Part shown: piece by piece, positions 55,396-64,000 of the stretch
Numbering within the stretch: position 1 is the first letter of the stretch
How the letters are laid out: each line of letters opens with the position of its first letter
Notes under the pieces: generated by a model
Database searches by the model: none
The model's input: the letters and a program-made list of their open reading frames with translations, nothing else
Told to the model about the DNA's origin: nothing
Made by a program: the position numbers and the translations under genes
Source of the DNA: Drosophila persimilis
Lineage: Eukaryota; Arthropoda; Insecta; Diptera; Drosophilidae
Direction: 5' to 3'
Assembly: GCF_003286085.1 (NCBI RefSeq)
Contig: NW_020825312.1
Location: 4,526,001 to 4,590,000, forward strand
DNA length: 64,000 nucleotides

Positions 55396-58300
55396 CTGAA
55401 AGGAAGGCAGGAGGAATAGCAGATGAGAATATTGGCTTTGCTTTGTGGCTGGAGCTACTGAAAGGCGAATAGTAAAGATTAGGCTATAGATATGGCGGAC
55501 GACACTACGGGCTGTCACTGTCTCTGTCTCTCTCTCACTCTCTCTCTCTCTCACCTGAGACTACAACAACGCGGCCTTCAAAAGCTACAAGTAGGGGAAA
55601 GATGTACGAGTACGAGTACGAGTATGTGTGTGTAGATGTAGATGTAAGTGTGGATGCAGATGTGGATGAGTGTGACATTAGGGATGTTAGGAATGTTGGA
55701 TCAGATAGATCGTGAAACGACTAAACTAAGGTTAAGTGTCAAAAATAGGTTAGTAAAAAGATGCAGAGATTTAAATGCGAAATGGAAACATTTAGTTTAG
55801 AAACTTTTACAAGGGTAAACCAAAAACAGAACAAAACACATTCAAAAAAATATGAAAACACATCGAACACTGAATGGACAATTCTTCAAACTCATTCAAG
55901 GTTTATCGGGTTAGGAAAAGAATAGTTAGGAATCGTGGAAAACAGTATTTTCTTGCACAAAGAACAAAAGCCAATGGAAAAAAACGTAGCATTGCACACA
56001 AAAAATGAAGTCCGTGCCACAGGCAGTGATTAATTTTGTTTGTTATATAAAAAAATATATAATATTTTATTAAACAATTGGTTATATAATAGTTAAAAAA
56101 AGCAGCTTAAACTGATTTCGATCTGCGATTGTAATTGTACAGCTATTCTTTACAACAAATATATTTGCGACACTAATTACAATTATTTAAGTAAATTAAA
56201 TCGAGTATTTTTTGAAATTATACTCTCTTCGCTTCTCTTTATCTCTATCTATTCAAATATGCAAGAAAATACTGCATACTACTAGTGATTTTCGATTAAG
56301 GAATGGAATTTTGAAAAGCTTGGAAAAAAAAACTTACGCAGTAAAAGAGGGCAAAAAAAATATACGGGATATGAAGACAAATCGATCAGATCACGGGGAT
56401 TTTTGCTTTTGGTGTTATTTACAAAACGTTTCTGTATGCGTGTACGACTGTACATGTGGATGAGTGTGCGGTGTGTATGTGTGTGGGTAGGTGGAATGAT
56501 GAAAGGCGCGACAGGCTGTAGGCAGGAGCCAGGAATCTGGATTCTGATGCTGATGCTGCTACTGCTACTGCTGCTGCTGCTGCTGCTGCTGTTGCGGCAT
56601 GAACACCTGATCGCCCACAATGTGTATGACGTTCTGCATGCCCTGCTGCGCCTGCTGCTGCGCACCGCCAGCCCCACTGCCACCCTCGTGCTTGATATTG
56701 ACGCCCATTATGTGTGTCTGGCCTCCACCCGCCATTGCTGACGTGGACATGTGCTGCTGCGCTGTTTGATGGTGCTGTTGCTGCAGTTGTTGCTGCTGCT
56801 GCTGCTGTTGCTGTTGCGGGGGAAGCACACTCTGCGCCAGGATGGTGGCCGATCCGGCGACTGACGCATTCGATATCACTCTCGTCGGCGTCAGGCCCGC
56901 TTCTGCTTCTCCTTCTCCCACAGTAGTGTCGCCCTCTGTTGTGGTGTTCAGCTCGGCGCTGGTGTATAGTGTCGAATCATTACCGGACTTACTTTTCTTC
57001 TCCTTCTTCACCCCAGGCTTGGCGAAGTGCCGCAGCTCGAGATGGCGCCGCAGGTTCCGCGACTGACGTATGACAGCATAGCAAATGGGGCACGTAGCAG
57101 GTTGTTCCGATTGAGAGCGAGAGCGAGGTTCTGTAAACGGAAACGACCAATATGGCTTTAGACTAAGGACTTTAGTCCCTTCCTGACGGATGCTGCGACT
57201 TACTTTCTGTCCCGGGCGGGTGTTTGGTCCGCTTGGTCTTTGGCGTGGATGTCGTACCGCTCGAATTACCTCCGGACGTGCCCGTGGTGCCTGTTGCCGT
57301 CGTGATTTCGCCTGTGGCCGCGTTGGCCGACGTTACCGGTATCATGTTGTTCGGATCCATGGTCACAATCGTTTCCACCTTTTGCCCTTCGCTTTTTATG
57401 ATAGGCGTCGACGTGAGCATCTGGCCCTCGGATCCGTTCTCGCCAAGAACTTGCTGCTGTTGCACCACTCCACCGCCGCCGTGGGATGAGGTCGGTGTGC
57501 CTATAATCGTATCCATTCCTTCAACTTTGCTGATTTTCGGAGCCGTAGCTGAAGTGTGGAAAGATTTGATGATGAAATCTCTGAGACTGGGGCTTTGCCT
57601 TGATTACACTTACGTGACATTTTCTTGACCCTGGGTTTCCGTTTTCGTGCCGGTAGGAAGGCCTGAATTACCGCCTGGTCGTGCTTTGCCGCATCCGTGG
57701 TCACAATCGTTTGCTGTTGTCCCGCTGCATTGGTCTGGGTGGTCGCCTGCAGAATCTGTCCCTGGTGGTGAATGTCCTCGACAACCTGGGCGTGCACCGT
57801 CTGCTGGGGGGCCGTGGCAATGGTCGCTATCAACTGGTCCTGGTCGTGGTGCTGGGGTATCATGTGCTGGAGCTGGATCGAGTGCGTGGTGTAGTCGTCC
57901 TTGGTGACGGTTTGAGGCGCCAGTCCCTGGATATTCAGGCACTGGGCAGCCTGAAGCAGGGAGGGCAGCTGGGCATGGTCGACGCTCACTTCGCCGCGGT
58001 AGACGAACTCAAGTAGTGCCTCCAAGTCGTTCGCATTGACGCCGGCCAGCATTACCACAGGGTGTTTGCATGGTGTGTTCTATGAAATATAAAAGATATC
58101 AGGGAAAGCAAATGAAAATCGCATTCGTCATAAATGTGAAGAATAAACTGGTTTCAAAGGAGCGGCAAAAGCAAATGAAAATCTTAATAAATCAGTGCCA
58201 ACAAAACGATGGCATTTGAAGGGGGGTTTGAGCGCGTCAAGTGCGTGGAGCAAGACAAATGCCGAGACGAGACCCAACCGAAACAAAAACAGACAACGAC

Positions 58301-60361
58301 GGAGATAGAATCCCAACGTGCTCGTACTCTCACAGAAACTCAAAAAGAGACGGGCACTCTCTACTCACTCACACATAAGAAAGCCAATGCCAACCGGCTT
58401 TTACTTTTCCCGCTCTGCACATTCTGCAGCAGGATTGGAGGAGGTAGGACGAGGAGATGCTGACGAAAGAAAACAGAGCTCAAAAGAGCGCACTCCTCTC
58501 CCTCTCCCTCAACCTCTCCGTCTCCGTCTCGCGCTCAACACGTTTAATTAGCAAACGTTGCTCGCTGCTGCAAAGTCGAGCCTTACACACAGAGCAAAAC
58601 CAATGCCATCTCTTTAAATGTCATTTACTGCTCTGCTCTGTTCTGGTCCCTCTCCCTCTCCCTCTCCCGCTCCCGCTCCCGCTCCCACTCCATGATGCGC
58701 TCTTTGAACTCTACACTCCCTTCTGCTGCTGCTCTTGTGGCTTGTGGTGCCTTGTGTGCCTCTCCTCTCCCTGCTACGTTACGTTACCCACCACCGTTCC
58801 ATTCATTCCACATGCTCATCGATTTTTCTCAGTTGCATTTCGCTGCGAGGGAGCGGGAGCAACAAAGAGAAACCTCCATGTGTTCTGGCCGCGTGTGTGA
58901 GTGTAACGAGATCAGTACGCCGCACATCTCGCTGGCGACCGACGGATTTTGGACTCTTGCAGAGTTCACAGCAACAATAAGAGCAGCATTTTGACATTTC
59001 CCCGCCGTCGACTCTGAGCGCCGTTTTTAAAAATTACGCTCTGTTTACTTTTTTCACTGATGCCGGCGTCAGGTGTTTGGCCGCCAGTGCTCTGTTTTGG
59101 TCATCCGTATGATAAGAGAGGGTTTCTAGCCATGCGAAACAATGGTCTCAAAGAATCTGATTCGACTGAATAGCGGGAAAAGCCCCCCAACGTAAATACA
59201 TATGTACATATGTATGTATTCTAATGATTTTGGGACATGTAAATGTAATTTTCGATAAAAACTACAGCGGACTGAGGAAAATTCATACAATCATTCCATG
59301 TATACAAAATTTGAAAAAAACATGGCCTCACTGTTGAACAATCCCCCCATCGACAGGTTCAACTGTACATTCAGCCAGCAACAGCAGAAAAGAGGTCGCG
59401 CTCGTGTGCACCCAACAACAGCAAAAGCTAAAGCTCCAACAACTATACCAACACTCTGGCAGCCGTCGCCTCGTTGCTTCGATGCTTTTGGCGCTCTCGT
59501 TTGCGCTCGCTCTAACACATTCGAACAGAAAGTTGGCGCAGCAGCTTTTTCTGCTTTGACGGACTGGTTCTCTCGCTCTCTCACACTCTCTATCGCTCTG
59601 CCTCTCACTGTCCTCTCGCTCTCTCACTCTCTCAAATGTAGTAACTTTATGAAAATAAGAAATACAAAAAAAAAAACAGAAAAGTTGATAAGAAGCAGGG
59701 GAGAAATAAGAACTGAGAGGGGGCCAGAAGGTGGGGAGAAATGAGAACTGTTAAGGGGCCAGAACGAGGCCTGTGTGGGGCATTGGCAACGTCAGCGACG
59801 GCGACGGCGCAGAGTGCGCAACTCATTCAACTCAATTGACAGTGGAAAACTTGTACCAAAATCTCTGAACAGAAAGTATGAGACGGAGAATTGTATTTTT
59901 GGAGCAGAGAAGAGCAGAGCAGGGAAGAGCGAATGCTCTGCCATCTGTAAGTGTGTGCATGTGTGCGTGTGAGTAAGTTTCTCTGAATGCTTTTGTGGGA
60001 GCCGCGCTCCAAACATTAACCTATTTTTGCGATGGGTTTCTCTGTTTACAAACTGTACGCGAGTCAAAATCTCAGACTGGCCACGTTTGTGGTTATGTCG
60101 CCCCGACTCCACACAACTCTCTCTCTCTCTCTCTCTCTCTAGCTCTCTCCACACTCTACTCTCGCTTACCTTTAGCAAATCCAGGAGGAACGGCGAGGCG
60201 GCACAGAGCACTATTTTGTGGGCCGGAAAACTGCGTCCCCCGGCGGCCAGAGTGCAATCGACAAGGTCGCCATGGCAGCGCAACAATTGTATGGCCGATA
60301 CCAGGCTCGTGCCGTAATCGCCCCAGGTGAGCGAGTACAGCGAATTCATTGGCAACGACAT
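54758..60361 (-). CDS. Trl: Trithorax-like, GAGA factor (592-aa and 522-aa forms)
   Basis: Recognised from sequence. Shared coding exons: 60361-60170, 58079-57614, 57548-57204 and 57130-56993. The long form then splices (AAAA|GTAAGT to TTTCAG|CATCC) to 55395-54758, giving 592 aa. The short form reads on past that donor to a stop at 56565, giving 522 aa. D. melanogaster forms are 581 and 519 aa. Residues 1-115 are the BTB/POZ domain (MSLPMNSLYSLTWGDYG start, FPAHKIVLCAASPFLLDLLK end of exon 1) for oligomerisation. A Gln/Thr-rich middle with a basic KRKPRVKK follows. Then come basic regions (TKRTKHPPG, KPRSRSQS) and one C2H2 zinc finger (Cys348, Cys351, His364, His369) that binds GAGAG. The tails are poly-Gln activation regions; the long form has a run of about 29 Gln. 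It is a nuclear chromatin factor that opens promoters. All splice phases fit. The ATG was chosen because the N terminus matches the known protein. Confidence 0.95.
55396..56564 (-). other. Trl: Trl 3' UTR of the short form, intronic in the long form
   Basis: This stretch follows the stop at 56565 and ends at the acceptor of the long-form exon. AATAAA on the - strand at 56071-56066 is a plausible end of the short transcript. It also holds a CT run near 55529-55552 and GAGTAC repeats near 55605-55626. Confidence 0.6.
56066..56071 (-). terminator. Trl: Candidate polyadenylation signal of the short Trl form
   Basis: The - strand reads AATAAA about 495 bases after the stop at 56565, in strongly A/T-rich sequence. 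Confidence 0.45.
56565..56992 (-). other. Trl: Trl C-terminal extension of the short form (read-through of a donor)
   Basis: Beyond the donor at 56993/56992 the frame continues for 142 codons: SKSGNDSTLYTSAELNTTTE, then TPTRVISNASVAGSATILA, Gln-rich blocks and a terminal run of nine Gln before the stop. The same bases are intron in the long form. This arrangement matches the two GAGA isoforms known in D. melanogaster. Confidence 0.85.
58080..60169 (-). other. Trl: Trl intron within the BTB region
   Basis: A 2.1-kb intron (AAG|GTAAGC to TTTCATAG|AAC) that splits the BTB domain. It is rich in CTCTC/GAGAG motifs, including a perfect 24-base CT run (60117-60140) close to the donor, and contains the ACATATGTACATATGT palindrome near 59201-59216. 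No nested gene is supported. Confidence 0.65.
60117..60140. repeat. CT run (12 units) in a Trl intron
   Basis: Twelve perfect CT units, followed by AGCTCTCTCC. A high-affinity type of site for GAGA factor itself. Confidence 0.85.
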
Positions 60362-61070
60362 CAGGGCTGTCGTGTCCAAGTCCAACAATTGTTGTTCCTC
60401 TCCAGCGTTGTGGTTGTATTCACTGCTGTTTGTCTCCAACACGACGGCTGTTCACTCAGCGATGGGAGGAAAAGTGGGGGCGAAGAAAAAGTGTTTCGTT
60501 CAGGATTCGCGAATCCTGAAATCCCTATCCCTCCTCACGGCGCTTTCACGAAACTGAAAAAAATGTAAAGAGTAACCAGATGTTAGTGTAACTTTTAGAC
60601 ACAGCTCGTGTGCTCTCGCTCTCTCGCGAGAGTTGGAGCCCCCGTGAGAGCGAGACAACTCATGTGTGAGCGCTCCCAAGAATTTGTTTTTGGGCACCCC
60701 CCCCAAACCTACCAACCGACCGCCCGACCGACCCGACCGCCATAAAGCATGACTTTTTCGACGTGGGGAGAAAAATTGTTTCAAAATTTGTTGCTGGGAA
60801 AAATCACACAAAAATAGCGCGCCAACACACGAAAATACTCATTGAAAACGGCACAGACACTCGCGCAGGCACACACACGCACACATATATACGTTTTATC
60901 CACAATTGTACAGTCGAGCCCTGAGCCACGCATTTCGTTTTTTCTCGCCATCTACTCTCCGTTTTAAATGTTTTATAACAAACCTAGTGTCTCTTGGTGC
61001 TTGGTGTTATTTCTGTTAATTTTTTCCCGCTCCCGGAGCGCACACTTTTTTGCTGAAATTATCTTCTCAC
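60362..61070 (-). other. Trl: Trl 5' leader and leader intron
   Basis: Between the start codon and the proposed first exon. A donor CCG|GTGAGA (61071/61070) opens an intron; a plausible acceptor is CTGAGTGAACAG near 60450, after a CCACTTTTCCTCCCATC tract. The frame upstream of the ATG is open for 27 codons but has no ATG. Confidence 0.45.
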
Positions 61071-61191
61071 CGGAGCGCAAAGAAAATCTGCCCGTCTGCA
61101 GTTGGTGCTTTCCCCTCTCGTTCACTTCTCACTTCTCCTGACTCTTGATTTTCTATTTCTTTCTGTTTGTTTCACTGTCCACTCGCCAACT
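61071..61191 (-). other. Trl: Probable Trl first exon (untranslated)
   Basis: On the - strand an initiator TCAGTT (61193-61188) precedes 121 bases without a long frame that end at CTCCG|GTGAGA. The downstream promoter element position is a poor match and no TATA box is seen. Confidence 0.45.
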
Positions 61192-61193
61192 GA
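61188..61193 (-). promoter_or_regulatory. Trl: Probable initiator of Trl
   Basis: TTTTTCAGTTGG on the - strand contains the TCAGTT initiator with the predicted start A at 61191. It is followed by a purine-rich leader and a good donor. Confidence 0.4.
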
Positions 61194-63587
61194 AAAACTC
61201 GCACTGTGAGCTCTGCTGAGCAAATCGCTTCGATCGAATTACGTTTTCTGCTCTGTTGCTGCCAGCGCGGCGACTTTCTGTCTCTATACGGGGGAGAAAA
61301 TATTTTCTGGTCATGCGCTCAATACATGCACACGCTTCGCTTCGCTGTGCTGGTGGTGGTGGTTCCCACGGTAGAAATGTTCGTGAGGTGTATCCGACCT
61401 GGCGAGCGGCCTCCATTGCTTTCATCATTTTGGTGATATTGCTTGTGCTGTTGCAAGGCAGAGAGGGTGGAAAACAACTTAGGCCAGCTGATGAGCAAAA
61501 TGGCCGAACCTTGCATAGTCATACCATGGCGTGTATCTGTGTGAGCGCTCGCTGGCAACGCTCTTGAAGTACAGTTGTGAAACGGCATTGCCAGATGCGA
61601 GCGGACTTAAGTGAAACGTTCACTAAAGAAGAGTATTTTTAGGCAGGGAGCGGACCAAGATAGTAAACAAAACTATAAAAGGTGGTAAATATTAAATAAT
61701 GGAAATACTGTTTCCCTTCTACACACATTAAGAAGACGTGGAAACAGCTGTGCAGCGACAATTTTTCAGATACAAATATGTGCATATGTATGTATGTATC
61801 TGATGCCCCACCACATCAGGTTCAGAAATGATAAAAATGGTAAAAATATGAACTTTTCGTTTCAAGATTTAAAAAATGAAATTTAAAATATTTTGAACGG
61901 GAGTAGACAATTTAAGTTAGATTTCGAATTGGAATCCACCTCTTTAAAGTCAGATGCATGCTAGAAAGCGAAATATCAACAGATCCTGTAAACAATAATA
62001 ACAACTACCCGAGAGAAAAGCCGGCTCGGCTCGGCTCGCTCTTACGCCCTCTGAATTCTCTTTTTCTCCTTCCCAATCACCTGTTACTTTTGACATATCT
62101 CAGAGATAGCTCTGACCCTATTTTTATATGCAGATCAAGTCCCGCTTAAGAGCAGAGACCGCGTTCCGTTGTTTTGGTTTTCAACGGCAGGCGGACAGGC
62201 AGGCAAGCAGGCAGGGGAGACACAATGAGAGGAGAGGAGAGTCGAGTAGAGTAACATCCAGTACCAGGGAGAGTTCTATCCATTCTTTCCACCTCTCAGA
62301 GACCAGAGTTTTGTTTGTCTCTGAGTGCGCTGAGAAGCAGTAGAATAAGTGAGCACCCACCCGAAAAACGCAGCGGCAGCAACGGCGCGAATTCAAGATT
62401 ACAATTTTCTCTGTTTTGATGCTGTTTGTGGCGGGACCATGAGAAAATGAGAAACGCACCCTGGGCAAAATGCCCATATTCTGGGCATGTAGTTTGAATA
62501 AAATGATTTTCTAGTTATAGACCCCTAATCAGGAGAAATATGGATCACATTTTATTTGGGCGTCATTCACTGTTATTAGGGCAAAAATGGGCCTCTACTA
62601 ACCGACTTAAAGCCAAAGAATGTTTATTTTGACCACTGTGCGCTGTTTGTAATGCCTTAACCGTTCCAATCAGCATTTAAAGTGAGCGTATTTTACAGCT
62701 GGCAATGCTGGCAGAGAGGGAGAGCATGGCGAAGAGTGTGGCATGAGTTGGTGCTTTGTTTTTAGAGGAGAGCATGGCATGGAAGGGAAGTAGAATGAGC
62801 GTGTGCAGAGGACAGTGGGCCACATTTCATTTGAAGCTGCCTAAAAGTTCCCATTCTCCTCTGGGCTTGCTGAAATTTGCTTATTGTTGGTACCAGTCGC
62901 ACAGAATGGAATAAATGCTCCTATTACAATGCACCTGTATGAAATGAAGAGCTCAAAAAAATGCATAATGTAATTCAAAGTACCAGAGTGACACTCGACC
63001 CACTGTGAGAATGCTCGACAGAAATTCGAACGGCACGACTTTGGCTGGCCTTCCCCGCAACGCCACGCCCGGTCAGACCGCTTATCGATGTTGTTTCTAT
63101 TTAAAACAAAACCAAAAAACATGAAGAATTCAGCACAAATTTGTTGAAAACAAATGCCTATCGCATATTGCGGTGGCTCCGCCTGACTGTGTTCATGGGG
63201 GCCTGCATAAGTATTAGTAGGAGGGGTCGCAAAATTCAACTCATTTTGCAGGCCAACGCATGTATCACTAATTAATTGAACAATACTTTAGTCTTTGCCT
63301 CCTTTCCCACTGGAGCTCCGAACGGAATGGAACCCATCGCATCACATTGCATACCGTAAATGAATTTAACACATGTGCTCAGAAACAAACTCTTAAACCA
63401 GAGACACTAGACACGGCTGTGCTCCTGCTCTCCTCTGCTCTGAGCAAGACAGCGAAACGCAGAGAGGAAAGGTTAGAGAGGCAGAGGCAGAGGGAGAGAG
63501 TGAGAGTAAGAGTAAGAGGAGAGGAGAGAGGTTATCTGTTATTCTATCCAGTTTGCCTCAATATTTTGGGTTTACCCGCCACTCACT
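61194..63587. other. Region between the Trl promoter and the 3' end of Tsen34
   Basis: No gene is seen. It contains GAGAGGAGAGGAGAG (62220-62240), GGAGAGCATGG repeats (62715-62780) and AGAGGCAGAGG/GAGAGTGAGAGTAAGAG runs (63475-63530), which fit upstream regulatory DNA of Trl. Confidence 0.5.
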
Positions 63588-64000
63588 CTACCTGCTTGGA
63601 TTGGACCAGGCCACTGTTTGATAGGTGATTCCTTCACCTCTCTTCTCATAGGCAAACACGCAGCTCTTGTTCACAATCACCGAGAGACGGACTTTGGCAA
63701 TCAAGTCCAAGGGTCTTATCGGTGAGGTATTTTGTACAATCACGATGTGCGAGGCATGGTAGATAAGGGGATCTCCGGGATAGACTAGAAAATCTGCGCC
63801 GAATGCCTCGCCGGAAGTCACGAACTTTCCCCGCAGCCAGAGGTCCCGAAATATTCGGTACCTGATGCAACTGGTGTCCACAATTGGTCCTGGAATAATT
63901 TCCGCAGCTGTGGGAAAAGAGGTAGTAGTTAAAGGGCCTTAAATCTTCGAATAAAACCTACTGTGCTTGCTTAGGTGTTGGCAGGGAACTTCCATTAGCG
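63588..64000 (-). CDS. Tsen34: Tsen34: tRNA-splicing endonuclease catalytic subunit, C-terminal part
   Basis: Partial: two exons are visible, 64000-63962 (continuing beyond the window) and 63907-63588, separated by a 54-base intron (CACA|GTAGGT to TTTTCCCACAG|CTG, phase 1). Together they encode the last 118 or so residues. The sequence matches the catalytic domain of Sen34 subunits: YRIFRDLWLRGKFVTSGEAF, then FLVYPGDPLIYHAS. The catalytic triad of this nuclease family is present: Tyr in LVYPGD, His eight residues later in YHAS, and Lys in VNKSCVFA. The enzyme cuts pre-tRNA at the intron 3' side as part of the four-subunit complex. The protein ends TYQTVAWSNPSR. In D. melanogaster I recall Tsen34 as CG33260, next to Trl (CG33261), which agrees with the order here. 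Confidence 0.9.

Noticed and set aside
55113-55472. Poly-Cys, poly-Leu and poly-Ala/Val frames on the + strand
   Set aside because: They are the reverse strand of the Trl poly-Gln codons.
59792-60442. 216-codon frame including the BTB start and running past exon 1
   Set aside because: After the donor at 60170 it becomes Arg/Glu-rich intron translation. The known BTB sequence continues in the exon at 58079.

Overview
This is nuclear DNA of a Drosophila fly. Three conserved genes are recognised by their protein sequence: omega (ome, a DPP4-type serine protease), Trithorax-like (Trl, the GAGA factor) and the 3' end of Tsen34 (a tRNA-splicing endonuclease subunit). In D. melanogaster these genes lie around 70F on 3L, so the window comes from Muller element D. 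Introns of 54-69 bp, abundant CAG, GA and CA simple repeats and an INE-1/DINE-1-like repeat (34864-35350) all fit Drosophila. The form of that repeat, and the recurring TACATATGTACATATGT palindromes, suggest the obscura group (D. pseudoobscura and relatives), but this is from memory and only moderately secure.

Layout. Left part (1-15.2 kb): mostly non-coding DNA with four small genes I cannot name: an acidic 160-aa protein (2343-2825, +), a 149-aa protein whose frame seems to slip near its 3' end (7524-7973, -), a 649-aa secreted coiled-coil protein with a signal peptide split by an intron (8108-10158, -), and a 146-aa helical protein (14630-15070, +). Middle part (15.9-49.7 kb): ome on the + strand. 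A promoter-like block with an initiator and correctly spaced DPE at 15.9 kb, followed by a 5' splice site, may be its first exon. If so, its first intron is about 24 kb and holds two nested genes: a thioredoxin (33444-33869, +) and a serine-rich 238-aa protein (37114-37830, -) with a DRE-type promoter. The coding part of ome has ten exons (40338-49688), including a frame-neutral 723-bp exon that encodes a long low-complexity cytoplasmic extension. Right part (51.9-64 kb): the - strand carries an unrecognised 299-aa Gln/His/Ser/Thr-rich ORF (51895-52794), Trl with two alternative C-terminal ends (54758-60361, promoter near 61191) and the last two exons of Tsen34 (63588 to beyond the window edge).

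Mobile and repeated DNA. A 380-bp element with 40-bp inverted repeats and a 7-bp target duplication lies at 53681-54060. A helitron-like INE-1/DINE-1 relative lies at 34864-35350, and about five degenerate copies of a ~155-bp unit lie at 22290-22975. No retrovirus-like element, CRISPR array or rRNA was seen, and I could not support any tRNA gene.

How the parts relate: Trl encodes a GAGAG-binding chromatin factor, and its own intron and upstream DNA hold long CT/GA runs, which fits autoregulation. ome is a type II membrane exopeptidase with an intact catalytic triad. Tsen34 lies upstream of Trl on the same strand as a separate gene. The thioredoxin and the small orphan proteins resemble the fast-evolving, often testis-expressed genes common in Drosophila, but no expression data can be read from sequence.
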